From NCBI GenBank assembly GCA_019753235.1, contig JAIELF010000038.1, positions 90,148-154,147 of the forward strand: 64,000 nucleotides of DNA, written 5' to 3'. The DNA is from a bacterium. Its GTDB lineage: Bacteria > Planctomycetota > Planctomycetia > Kolteriales > Kolteriaceae. Below, piece after piece: positions 1 to 8,742 of the stretch. Below the pieces are notes generated by a model. It was not told the DNA's origin. It searched no databases and saw only the letters and a program-made list of their open reading frames with translations. Positions within the stretch are counted from its first letter, which is position 1, and the number at the start of each line of letters is the position of its first letter. The translations under genes and the position numbers were made by a program.

Positions 1-2055
1 AGTTGCAATTCAGGTGGATGCCATGGGAAATCGGGGGGCCAGAACGGCTTTCGGCTCTCACTTCTCGCGTACAAACCGGAAGCCGACTATGCCGCCATCG
101 TGAAGGAAGGACGGGGCCGACGAATCTTCCCCGCCTCTCCCGCGCACAGCTTGCTGCTGCGGAAAGCGACCGGTGAATTGCCGCACGGCGGTGGAAAACG
201 GATGACGCGCGGAGATCACGATCATCAATTGATCGCTGACTGGATTCGGCAAGGAATGCCCCATCAGCCTGACGATCCGAAGGTGGTCAAGATTGCCGTT
301 TTTCCCGACGCGCGGGTCATGACGAAAAGGTCGTCTCAAGAACTTCGCGTGGTCGCGACGTATTCGGACGGGCGTCAAGCAGACGTCACGCGTCAGGTAC
401 AGTTTCAATCGAATGACGAAGCGGTCGCCAAAGTGAACGACGGCTCGAAGGTGATGACACTCGACCAGAGCGGCGAAGCCGCGATCATGGCGCGATACAT
501 GGGACAAGTCGCTGTCTATCGAGCGAGCGTCCCCGTGGGAAAAACTCTTCCTGACAAAATCGAATTCACGGCAGCCAACCCGATCGACGAACTCACCGCG
601 AAGAAATGGAAGGATCTGGGACTGGTGCCGTCACGACGGACGACCGACGCGGAGTTTGCGCGTCGGCTGTACATCGACATGGTTGGCCGACTCCCTTTGC
701 CGGTCGAGGTGACCTCGTTTGTCGCCTCGACGGATCCCGATAAGCGCAATCTTCTCATTGACCAGCTTCTCGATAGCCGAGGCTTCGCGGCCCATTTCGC
801 GATGAAGTGGGGTGCGGTGTTGCAGAACAAGCGGGCGGGGCGAGCGGACTATGCCCCGGGAACTCATGCGATGTCGCTTTGGCTGAAGGATGCGTTCCAC
901 CGGGACATGCCCTATGACCAGTTTGTTCGGGCGATTTTGACGGCCACAGGGACGCCGACGGACAATCCGCCCGTGACGTGGTATCGGCAAGTTCGCTCGC
1001 CGCAACAGAACGTCGACAACGTCAGCCAACTCTTTCTCGGCACACGAATTCAATGCGCGCAGTGCCATCATCATCCGTTTGAAAAATGGAGTCAGGACGA
1101 TTACTTCTCGCTGGCCGCGTTCTTTGCTCGCGTGGGACGCAAGCCTTTCGAGAACAGTGACGTCGGCGAACCGACCGAAGCAGTGTTTGTCGCTCGCTCG
1201 GGGAAAGTGACGCATCCCTTGACGGAGGTGGTCATGAAGCCGGCGGGTCTGGACGGCCCGAAGCTCGACATTCCTGCGGGCGATGATCCTCGTCGACAAC
1301 TGGCGGACTGGATGATCGACCCTGCTAATCCGTTCTTTGCGCGAGCCCTCGCCAATCGGGTTTGGGGACACTTCTTTAAGCGAGGAATCGTCGAGCCGAT
1401 CGATGACATGCGAGTCACCAATCCGCCGACAAATCCCGAGTTGCTCGATTGGCTTGCCGCCGACGTCCGAGAGCATGGTTGGAGCCTAAAGCATATGGTC
1501 CGAACGATTGTTCGCTCGTCGACGTATCAACTGGCGAGTGAACCCAACGAGTTCAATAAGCAGGACTCTCAGAATTTCGCCCGGTTTTATCCACGTCGAC
1601 TCCCTGCGGAAGTGCTCCTCGATGCGATTGATGTGGTGACCCAAGCCCGGACGGCATTCGACTTTCCCGAGGAGATGCGCGCTGTCGATTTGCCCGACGA
1701 GCAAATCAATTCGTACTTCCTCGATATCTTCGGTCGGCCACAACGACAGAGCTCTTGCGAGTGCGAGCGGACGACCGATGCGAACCTCAGCCAATCGCTT
1801 CATCTTTTGAACTCTCCGGAAATCCAAGCCAAGCTGACGGCAGATTCTTCTCAAGCGAGCAAGTTGGCGGCAGACCCTCGTCCTGACGAGGAGAAAGTCC
1901 GCGAGCTCTACTTGATGTTTTTCTCGCGTCTGCCGACGGCCGAGGAAGCAAAGGTGGCGGGCGATTATCTGTCGCAGAGAAGCGATAAGAAGCAGGCCTA
2001 TCAGAATCTCCTCTGGGCTTTGATCAACACCAAAGAGTTCCAGTTCAATACGTAG
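1..2055 (+). CDS. DUF1549/DUF1553 surface protein, 5' end missing
   Basis: The frame is open from the first base, so the N-terminus lies outside the window; 684 residues are visible. The first visible residues carry a C-x4-C-H motif (CNSGGCHGK) of the type that opens many planctomycete PSCyt-like proteins. A bacterial Ig-like (BIG2-type) stretch follows at about residues 90-180, then DUF1549 (about 195-400), which contains a CAQCH motif (C352, C355, H356), then DUF1553 (about 420-650). These families are abundant in planctomycetes, are exported, and are thought to act with c-type haem in degradation of complex substrates, but the biochemical role is not established. It is convergent with the next gene, 135 bases away. 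Confidence 0.9.
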   Translation, partial: SCNSGGCHGKSGGQNGFRLSLLAYKPEADYAAIVKEGRGRRIFPASPAHSLLLRKATGELPHGGGKRMTRGDHDHQLIADWIRQGMPHQPDDPKVVKIAVFPDARVMTKRSSQELRVVATYSDGRQADVTRQVQFQSNDEAVAKVNDGSKVMTLDQSGEAAIMARYMGQVAVYRASVPVGKTLPDKIEFTAANPIDELTAKKWKDLGLVPSRRTTDAEFARRLYIDMVGRLPLPVEVTSFVASTDPDKRNLLIDQLLDSRGFAAHFAMKWGAVLQNKRAGRADYAPGTHAMSLWLKDAFHRDMPYDQFVRAILTATGTPTDNPPVTWYRQVRSPQQNVDNVSQLFLGTRIQCAQCHHHPFEKWSQDDYFSLAAFFARVGRKPFENSDVGEPTEAVFVARSGKVTHPLTEVVMKPAGLDGPKLDIPAGDDPRRQLADWMIDPANPFFARALANRVWGHFFKRGIVEPIDDMRVTNPPTNPELLDWLAADVREHGWSLKHMVRTIVRSSTYQLASEPNEFNKQDSQNFARFYPRRLPAEVLLDAIDVVTQARTAFDFPEEMRAVDLPDEQINSYFLDIFGRPQRQSSCECERTTDANLSQSLHLLNSPEIQAKLTADSSQASKLAADPRPDEEKVRELYLMFFSRLPTAEEAKVAGDYLSQRSDKKQAYQNLLWALINTKEFQFNT

Positions 2056-2190
2056 CCGACTCGGTGGGATGGATTTCCCCGCCGGCCGGCGAGCAACTCG
2101 CTCCGAATTTTCCTCAAGCGATCGTGGCGCGACGCCCCTGCGACAGCAGGAACGTAGCCGTCCTGCGCGGATACTCGGCGCCGGCAACTT

Positions 2191-3078
2191 TCAATAGCCC
2201 CGGCGGTCGGGCTCGGGTTTACTCCCTAACAGACGACGGACTCGACGAATCGTGTCGAACGAGGTGAACTTCATCTGGTCGATCCAAGGAGATTGACCCA
2301 CCGGACGAGGCGCGAGCCCCGTTCGCCGAAGATGGTGATTGATGCGGTAGAGGATTTCGCGGCGATCACTAGCCGACGTGCGGAAGGTGACGCTGAATGA
2401 AACGGAAACCTCCGGCCCGTTTTTGACCCAGTGCGGCATGGTGACGGGAAAATGAAGCCCCTGCCCCGGAAGCAATTCAAATAGGCGAGACGTCGTTCCC
2501 TCTTCGTCTCGACACGTAAGATTTCGCGAGGCACCCGCGTAGAAGCGTTCCAGCTCTTGTTCAGTCAAAATGGCCGCATTGTCCCGCGGATACATCCGAA
2601 CAAATTTCGAGCCTCTCACCTGCAACAGAAAGTTGCATTCCGGGTCGATGTGAAACGGCGTGATCGATCCGGGCGAGGAGACGAAGACGAACGCCTCGAA
2701 GTAGTGCATATCCGGGATGATCGATTGCATCGGCGACAAGCAGTCCCGAAGGAGTGCCGAATACTCGGGATCGCTTTCGACATTCTTGAGCACCAGCCAG
2801 GATCGGCATTCTTCGATTCGGCGAATCGTTTCTTCGGCGGATAAGCCCGTTCGCGGCGTCACCTTTGGATCAAGCGTGATCGGCACGTCGCCGGCATTGT
2901 ACTCGACGCGATCAGCGGGGAGCGATCGGGTCAACTCCATAATCCGTTCGAGTTCGAACAGAGGATGGCCGGGCAATCGATGCTGAATGAGGAACGGCTC
3001 GCGATCGAACTTCTCTCGAAAGAGACGGGTATCGAAATCGACCAAAGCCTCCGTGAAACGAGGCGGCGCGGTTGTCAT
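2191..3078 (-). CDS. Cupin_8 / JmjC-like Fe(II)-2-oxoglutarate oxygenase family protein
   Basis: A 295-residue protein with the JmjC-like cupin_8 layout. A plausible iron triad is H143-x-D145 (in PFHIDPE) and H216 (in PHWVKN), placed as in FIH-type hydroxylases, and the double-stranded beta-helix fits residues 120-225. Family members hydroxylate protein side chains or small molecules using Fe(II) and 2-oxoglutarate; the substrate here is unknown. Its ATG overlaps the stop of the GNAT gene upstream (ATGA at 3075-3078), so the two are translationally coupled and probably act in one pathway. Confidence 0.8.
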   Translation of the reverse strand: MTTAPPRFTEALVDFDTRLFREKFDREPFLIQHRLPGHPLFELERIMELTRSLPADRVEYNAGDVPITLDPKVTPRTGLSAEETIRRIEECRSWLVLKNVESDPEYSALLRDCLSPMQSIIPDMHYFEAFVFVSSPGSITPFHIDPECNFLLQVRGSKFVRMYPRDNAAILTEQELERFYAGASRNLTCRDEEGTTSRLFELLPGQGLHFPVTMPHWVKNGPEVSVSFSVTFRTSASDRREILYRINHHLRRTGLAPRPVGQSPWIDQMKFTSFDTIRRVRRLLGSKPEPDRRGY

Positions 3079-4391
3079 ACGTTGGCCCCCGAATCAGACG
3101 CGTTTCCTCTCAGTCCCTTTCGCATGGAGGCTACCCAAGGGAATAACGCCACGATCGACGCCCCCCAACGACTGAGCGGAACCCACCATGAATGAATCGA
3201 TCGGCGATCGCGCCAGAGATGATCAATCATCGGATGATCAGGGTCGGCACACGAATCCATCCATGGCAAGTCGATCTCCGCATGGAATCGGCGAATGTTG
3301 TCGATTTCCAACTGGACGCCCGGCGAGAATCGGGCGAATTCTTCCGCAAAGCCAATCTTGAAGGCGTAGGCAGCATTCTTCGCGACGAGATTGCATTTGC
3401 CCGCAATCACTCCTGTTTTGCCTTCTAAAAAGTTTAGTCGAAGGTGGCCTCTTTGATGGAGTTCCATCGCTGCCTCGCGGAAGAAGTCGGCATGAGCAGG
3501 CCGGCAGGCAAGTGCCGTCCCCTCTCGCTCTTTCCAGCCCGACTTTTCGACTAAGAGGAATCGCTCGATGGCTTCGGAAGGATCCTCATCAGGGCCAAGC
3601 GAACGAAAGAGCAGTTCCCCCTCTTGCTCGCGCAGTCGACGTTCTAGTCGCCGAAGTTCCTTCAGTTTGCCTCCCGAAATACTCTCTCGCAGATAGGCCT
3701 CGGCATTCTCCGCAGGGCATAGGAGAGCACGGACTCGCGTGCTCGCCATCGTGGGGCGTAGGCCAGCCCGCGACATCCCTTCTACCAGATGAGCGTGGTA
3801 CGCTCCGTCCCCTGCCTGGTCAGGCAAATCGATCAAGGAGGCCCCCGATTCGAAACGGACCCAGTTCCAGAAAAGGTCGATGACTTCTCTCGCCGCATCA
3901 GAACGAATCAATGGCGTGCGAAGAAAACAGTAATCGTGTGAATGCATCGTCAGCACATTCGCTGGTATGCCACGCCAGCGACGGCGACGAACCATCGGGA
4001 AAAAGCCACACCACGTCGGTTCCCGACCGGGAGCACTCCGGTCGATCGCTTTCACGATCAAGACCACCATGTCGTCCGACGGCGTCAAGTGCTTACGGGC
4101 GGCAAAGTAGAAGGGAGGACTGTAAAATACATTCGCCTCGATCGAATGCATGAAGAGATCCCACCACTCGGCCTGCCAGCCCTCGAGCGAACGATCCTCT
4201 TCAACGACTTCCACGACGAAGTCGCGTGGCGCGACGCCCCGCTGGACATCGCCTGGAAGGGGGGGCGGGAGCGTGGAATGAGCCTGCGCGAAAGGATGAA
4301 GCAAATCGACCGAGGATTCATCCGTGGGACGTGCCGGCACTGAGTCTGGCCGAGGCCTCATCGCTTTCGAAGCTCGGGATGGTGCATCCAA
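3075..4391 (-). CDS. GNAT acyltransferase of the FemAB/BioF2-like type
   Basis: A protein of up to 438 residues in the BioF2-like double-GNAT family (Acetyltransf_6). Visible signs are a basic helical segment rich in LKELRRLERR-like residues in the middle and the KIGFAEEFARFSPG stretch near the C-terminus, which is the characteristic acyl-CoA/tRNA-binding fold signature of this family. The N-terminal 60 or so residues are Pro/Ser/Arg-rich and probably disordered. The first possible start is TTG at 4391; an in-frame ATG at 4361 is an alternative, and neither has a strong ribosome site. It heads an overlapping pair with the cupin gene. Substrate unknown; relatives acylate cell-envelope or polysaccharide components. 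Confidence 0.75.
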   Translation of the reverse strand: MDAPSRASKAMRPRPDSVPARPTDESSVDLLHPFAQAHSTLPPPLPGDVQRGVAPRDFVVEVVEEDRSLEGWQAEWWDLFMHSIEANVFYSPPFYFAARKHLTPSDDMVVLIVKAIDRSAPGREPTWCGFFPMVRRRRWRGIPANVLTMHSHDYCFLRTPLIRSDAAREVIDLFWNWVRFESGASLIDLPDQAGDGAYHAHLVEGMSRAGLRPTMASTRVRALLCPAENAEAYLRESISGGKLKELRRLERRLREQEGELLFRSLGPDEDPSEAIERFLLVEKSGWKEREGTALACRPAHADFFREAAMELHQRGHLRLNFLEGKTGVIAGKCNLVAKNAAYAFKIGFAEEFARFSPGVQLEIDNIRRFHAEIDLPWMDSCADPDHPMIDHLWRDRRSIHSWWVPLSRWGASIVALFPWVASMRKGLRGNASDSGANV

Positions 4392-4656
4392 CGTGTTTAT
4401 TCCAACCTATCGCCAAAGATGAATCATGAACCGAAGTCGCAAGCAAGGAGCCGCGCAACTCATGCGCATAGGGACCAGGTGCCCCAGAACCTCGGGACCT
4501 CATCTCGCGAACATCGATCCAACTCCATCTATTGAACGGGCGACCTTTGGTAGGTTCCATGAAAGAGTCTACGCCGTGGTGGGAATTGTAGGCGCAATAA
4601 GGCAATTAGGCCGAAAGGTTCCTAGAGTCGCAAGCTGGGAATCGGGATGCCTGCTA

Positions 4657-5652
4657 TCAAGAAGCTCGGCAGGCAGCAAAACGAGAAATCTCCTCGAGCC
4701 GATCCCGGCACGGCCCCGGAGGAAGGGTTTCGAGCTCGGCCGCTGCCCGGGCGGCGTACTCGTCGGCAAGAGCCTGGCTTTCGTCGACAATGTTGGTCGA
4801 ACCCAACCAAGTCACCAACTCGGCCCGGCGATCGGTTTCGTCATGAAAAAGAGTCCGGAACGCCTCTTTCTCCGAAGGGGTGATGCGATCGCGAAGCAGG
4901 ATTAAGGGAAGCGTCATCTTTCGCTGGTCCCAATCTGTGCCGGCGGACTTTCCGGTCCTTTTGGGATCGCCGACGATATCGAGGATGTCATCGGCCATCT
5001 GGAAAGCGATCCCCAGATAACGACCGAACCGTGCCATCGATTCAATCTGATCAGGATCTGCCCCGGCAAACTTGGCACCTGTTCGACAAGCGCACGAGAT
5101 CAACTCCGCGGTCTTTCCCGAGATCAATTCGATGTACTCGTCGAGCGTGAGATGAAAGTAACCCCGGCGCGAGACTTGTCGAAGCTCTCCCTCGCAGGTG
5201 GCATTGGTCGCCTGACCGATCAGCCGACAACCTTCGGGGGTTTCCAGCGTTGCCGCCAGAAAGTACGCCTGCGAGAAAAGGTAGTCGCCGAGCAACACAC
5301 TTGCCTCGGCACCCCATTCGGCATGGACCGTCAAAACATGACGTCGGCACTCGGCTTGATCGAGCAAATCATCATGCACCAGCGTCGCGGCATGGATCAT
5401 CTCGATCACCGTTCCGAGAACGAAGTGATCCCATTGAACCGTTCCCAGTGACTTGGCCACCAACAACAAAAGTGCCGGGCGGATCCGTTTGCCTTGGTAA
5501 AGCCGAACTCGGCTGGTCAACTCGTCGATGTAGGGGTACCGCGATGTCAATTGTTCGCGCAGGAGTCGATCGACTTCCGTCAACTCCAGGGCGATCGGCT
5601 CGTAGAAGTTAATCAATCGCTCCTGACTGGGGGCGGACGCAAGCTTGATCAT
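4657..5652 (-). CDS. Polyprenyl diphosphate synthase (long-chain trans type)
   Basis: A 331-residue trans-isoprenyl diphosphate synthase that condenses isopentenyl diphosphate units onto an allylic primer, giving the side chain of menaquinone or ubiquinone or a related carrier. It has the GKRIRP substrate motif (about residues 54-59), a first Asp-rich motif DDLLD (94-98) and a second DDILD (221-225). The residue five positions before the first Asp motif is alanine, which in this family goes with long chains rather than C15. I chose ATG 5652 because GAGGA lies just upstream; a GTG at 5715 would overlap moaC. It lies 19 bases after moaC and is probably co-transcribed with it. Confidence 0.92.
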   Translation of the reverse strand: MIKLASAPSQERLINFYEPIALELTEVDRLLREQLTSRYPYIDELTSRVRLYQGKRIRPALLLLVAKSLGTVQWDHFVLGTVIEMIHAATLVHDDLLDQAECRRHVLTVHAEWGAEASVLLGDYLFSQAYFLAATLETPEGCRLIGQATNATCEGELRQVSRRGYFHLTLDEYIELISGKTAELISCACRTGAKFAGADPDQIESMARFGRYLGIAFQMADDILDIVGDPKRTGKSAGTDWDQRKMTLPLILLRDRITPSEKEAFRTLFHDETDRRAELVTWLGSTNIVDESQALADEYAARAAAELETLPPGPCRDRLEEISRFAACRAS

Positions 5653-5671
5653 CCACGTATCCTCTACTGTC

Positions 5672-6154
5672 CTATTCTGCACAGGAACGGACAAAGTGGC
5701 CGCTTCGGCCGCCACTTTTCTCTTCGAGACGAATCTCGGTGATCCTCATTCCGCGATCGACACCCTTGCACATGTCGTACACCGTCAGGCACGCCACCGA
5801 AACGGCGGTCAGTGCTTCCATCTCGACTCCAGTCTTCCCATCGACGATGCAACAAGCCTCAATGCGAAGAGCGTTATCCCCTTCCGATTGAAAGTCGAGC
5901 GTGACGCTGGTCAAGGGGAGCGGATGGCACAAAGGGATAAGTTCGCTGGTTTTTTTGGCCGCCATGATGCCGGCGAGCCGGGCCACTTCACGAACATCGC
6001 CCTTTGACGCCGTCCGATCCACAATCATGATCAACGTGGCCGGGCTCATCAGGATCACGCCCCTGGCCACCGCCCGCCGGCGTGATACTTCTTTGTCCGA
6101 TACATCGACCATCCGACTGGCGCCGGAGTCATCAAAATGGGTGAGCTGCCCCAT
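5672..6154 (-). CDS. moaC: Cyclic pyranopterin monophosphate synthase MoaC
   Basis: A 160-residue protein matching MoaC in length and motifs. It converts the 3',8-cyclo-GTP product of MoaA to cyclic pyranopterin monophosphate, the second half of the first step of molybdenum cofactor synthesis, in the cytoplasm. The family core LIPLCHPL (72-79) and the stretch from [11 protein letters not shown] to YDMCK (109-130), with the active-site Asp127 and Lys130, are both intact. It is upstream of and close to the polyprenyl synthase. No other molybdenum-cofactor genes are nearby. Confidence 0.95.
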   Translation of the reverse strand: MGQLTHFDDSGASRMVDVSDKEVSRRRAVARGVILMSPATLIMIVDRTASKGDVREVARLAGIMAAKKTSELIPLCHPLPLTSVTLDFQSEGDNALRIEACCIVDGKTGVEMEALTAVSVACLTVYDMCKGVDRGMRITEIRLEEKSGGRSGHFVRSCAE

Positions 6155-6457
6155 GAGTCGCCTCTCCCACCATGAATGCTAAGTAACCACTGGGAAGAGT
6201 CTTAGAAGCACCGCCCTGTGATAACAACCGACCTTCCTCGGAGCCATTAACTCCATCCGGAAAGGACCGGTTCCCGGGACCTCTGACTTCTTGCATTTTC
6301 GACCGCTCCATTCGACCGTTCGAAACCTGTACAATCTGTTCAGAGGAACGAGAACGCCGGCATGTCCGACGGCCTGTTTTGTCGACTTTTGTCGACGGAT
6401 CCCCGCGCGGGTAGGTTCCTCTCTCGCCACGAGAACTTTAATAAAGAGAGTGCGGTC
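6155..6457. other. Divergent intergenic region (moaC / prenyltransferase-repeat gene)
   Basis: A stretch of about 300 bases between two divergent genes, so it should hold promoters for both. On the + strand TACAAT (6330-6335) resembles a -10 box, but I see no matching -35 at the usual distance. No convincing coding capacity or repeat. Confidence 0.4.
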
Positions 6458-7546
6458 ATGATCACGATCTGCTGCTGGGCTTTGTGCGGTTTACTTGGGG
6501 ATGATTCGCCTGAATGGACGGAGCATCGGGCCCTGGCTAGGCCCCTGGTCGAGAAAGCGACTGCCTACTACCGAGGAGTTCAGGCCGACGACGGGAGCTT
6601 TGCCGAGGGGGATTACGGGCCGGCGGTGACCGCTTTGGTGGTGACGGGGCTGCTCCGCAACAAGATCGTCCCCCCTTCTGATGCGATGGTTGTCCGAGGA
6701 TTGGATTTTCTGCGAAAACATGCTCAACCGGACGGCGGCATCTACGTCCCTGGACCCAATCGAAACTATCCCACCGCGATCGCGCTACTTGCCTTCCATG
6801 AGGCCAACGCGGACGGAAAGTATCAGGGGCTCATCGATCAAGCGATCGCGTTTCTCAAGAAGGATCAATGGGACCAAGGGGAAGGTGCCGACCCATCGAA
6901 CCCCAAGTTCGGCGGTGCTGGCTATGGGGCCAAGTCCCGTCCGGATTTGTCGAATACCGCTTACTTTTTGGAAGCTCTCGAAGCGGCCGGCGTTCCGAAG
7001 GATGATCCCGCCTATCAGCGAGCCCTTACCTTCATCAGTCGTTGTCAAAACCTGAGTGGCGAAGGAGCGAACGATCTGGCACAGGGAGCCCTCATCGACG
7101 ACGGCGGTTTCTATTACACCCCTGCCGAGGCCTACAACCCCGGCGGAATCGAGGCCAACGGCGGACTCCGATCCTACGCGAGCATGACCTACGCTGGGCT
7201 GAAGAGCTTCATTCATGCTGGCTTGAAGAAAGATGATCGCCGAGTGCAAGCGGCATGGAAGTGGATTCAACAGCATTACACTCTGGATGAGAATCCTGGC
7301 CTGGGGCAAATGGGTCTCTTCTACTACTACCAGACGTTTGCCAAAGCCCTCGACATTCTCGAAATCGACCAATTTGAGTCGTCCGACGGATCTAAGCACG
7401 ATTGGCGAAAGGATCTTTTGACCGCGCTTGCCGCTCGGCAAAAAGAAGATGGAAGTTGGTCCAATCCAGAGAAACGCTGGCTCGAAAGCGACGGTAGATT
7501 AGTTACCGCCTACGCTCTTTTGGCGATCAGTCACGCCACGCGATAG
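6458..7546 (+). CDS. Prenyltransferase/squalene-oxidase repeat protein, probably exported
   Basis: A 362-residue protein built of alpha/alpha-barrel repeats of the prenyltransferase/squalene-cyclase type, seen as recurring DGxF/DGGxY, GxxYGAKSRPDLSNTAY and DGSW segments. The Asp-rich DxDD catalytic motif of squalene-hopene cyclases is absent, so it is unlikely to be an active triterpene cyclase. The N-terminus (MITICCWALCGLLG) looks like a short signal or lipoprotein-like leader. I chose ATG 6458 because GAGAG lies in front of it; the open frame extends upstream to 6362 without a ribosome site. It is followed after 38 bases by another exported protein gene, so the two may form an operon. Confidence 0.7.
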   Translation: MITICCWALCGLLGDDSPEWTEHRALARPLVEKATAYYRGVQADDGSFAEGDYGPAVTALVVTGLLRNKIVPPSDAMVVRGLDFLRKHAQPDGGIYVPGPNRNYPTAIALLAFHEANADGKYQGLIDQAIAFLKKDQWDQGEGADPSNPKFGGAGYGAKSRPDLSNTAYFLEALEAAGVPKDDPAYQRALTFISRCQNLSGEGANDLAQGALIDDGGFYYTPAEAYNPGGIEANGGLRSYASMTYAGLKSFIHAGLKKDDRRVQAAWKWIQQHYTLDENPGLGQMGLFYYYQTFAKALDILEIDQFESSDGSKHDWRKDLLTALAARQKEDGSWSNPEKRWLESDGRLVTAYALLAISHATR

Positions 7547-7584
7547 TCGGCTTTCCCTTTTCAACCGCATGCGGGAACCAACTC

Positions 7585-8247
7585 ATGAACCTGCTTTCGA
7601 GTATTCTTTTTCTGTCCGTCCTATTGCCAACGGACGACGTGCCCAAGCTTGAGTCCGGCAAGCAACCCTTTCCTAAACAAGTCGCACAAGAGTTGAGCGA
7701 AAGCCTAGCGCCCGCGAGCTACACCATCTTGGAAGATGGAAAAGAAGTCCTGAGATTTTGGATTCGAAAGCTGGTTCCCAGTGCCGCCACTCCCGGGGGA
7801 ATCGTGGGGTACGACTCGATCGAGGATGGGACGTTTCTGGGCATTTTCGAAGTGATCGACGACAGCTTCAGTGATTTCCGTGGCCAGACCATCCCGGTTG
7901 GGATCTACACCCTGCGTTTGGCGACCCATCCACAAGATGGCAATCACATGGGGATTGCGCCGAGCCCGGCCTTTGCTCTGCTCAGTCCTCTCGACGAGGA
8001 TCAGAAACTCGACGCGGTCTCTCGTGATGACCTGATGGAGCGGAGCAAGAAAGCCGCCAAGACAGGTCATCCCTGCGCCCTGTTCCTAGACCCGTTTGTC
8101 GAAGCTCCGACCGAACCGCTGCCGCGCGTTCGCGAGAATGAGCAGAAGCACGTTGTCCTCGATGTCTCGAGCAAGGCCAAACTCGAATCCGAAGAAGCGG
8201 ACTTACCCCTCGGGATCGTTTTCATCGGCAAGACCGAAGCCGAGTAA
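7585..8247 (+). CDS. Exported protein of unknown function
   Basis: A 220-residue protein with a short hydrophobic N-terminal leader (MNLLSSILFLSVLLP). I do not recognise the family. Sequence features are mostly beta-like with a central GIYTLRLATHPQDGNHMG stretch that resembles the DUF2911-type fold seen in Bacteroidetes and planctomycete secreted proteins; this is only a resemblance. It follows the prenyltransferase-repeat gene closely on the same strand. A perfect hairpin lies 64 bases after its stop. Confidence 0.6.
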   Translation: MNLLSSILFLSVLLPTDDVPKLESGKQPFPKQVAQELSESLAPASYTILEDGKEVLRFWIRKLVPSAATPGGIVGYDSIEDGTFLGIFEVIDDSFSDFRGQTIPVGIYTLRLATHPQDGNHMGIAPSPAFALLSPLDEDQKLDAVSRDDLMERSKKAAKTGHPCALFLDPFVEAPTEPLPRVRENEQKHVVLDVSSKAKLESEEADLPLGIVFIGKTEAE

Positions 8248-8742
8248 GCACGCCCCAAGGAAGTCGGCGTGACTGGTCAGCGCAGGCCGTTGTCAGCCTC
8301 GACGGGACTCTCATCGTGACATGGTGCTGTCACGATGATTCGCAACATGGGAAACGCCCCTTCTCTGGTTGCCGACACGCCCACCGAACCGCCCCTTGTT
8401 TACTCCAGGGGAGGCTTTTCTAGCGGCCGATACGCTCGGCAAATCTTGCCCATTCAACCCATCCGTCCTCATCATAAATCTCTTATCAGCAAGGGTTTTC
8501 GACGACCTAAGTGTCATGTCTCGACCGCGCGATCGCTACAATCGTTACAACTCCACCCCTTCTTTCGAGATTCCTCCGACTATTCGTCATGATTGATTGA
8601 TGTGGACCTACCTGCGATCTACGCTGACCTCATGAGGGCGCTCGTTGTCGCGCCATCGACTCCGCTCTGTCGCGGCCGAGATGTGCTCGGTGGCGGCAGG
8701 CGACGAGCAACAAGAGTAGACATCGTTGAGGGAGTCCTCGCC
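8248..8742. other. Gene-poor intergenic region with one strong hairpin
   Basis: About 495 bases between two + strand genes. It contains the 11-bp perfect hairpin at 8311-8338 and, near the end, a GAGGGAG ribosome site (8728-8734) serving the next gene. Short open frames here have no recognisable content. The promoter of the Val/Ala/Pro-rich gene must lie in this stretch, but I cannot pick a convincing -35/-10 pair. Confidence 0.4.
8311..8338. repeat. Perfect 11-bp inverted repeat with 6-base loop
   Basis: The arms TCATCGTGACA (8311-8321) and TGTCACGATGA (8328-8338) are exactly complementary around TGGTGC. There is no following T-run on either side, so it is not a standard intrinsic terminator. 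It may be an operator, a factor-independent stop of another type, or an RNA element. Confidence 0.6.

Noticed and set aside
2080..2091. 12-bp GC-only palindrome between two convergent genes
   Set aside because: Too short and too GC-biased to separate from chance; no T-run on either side.
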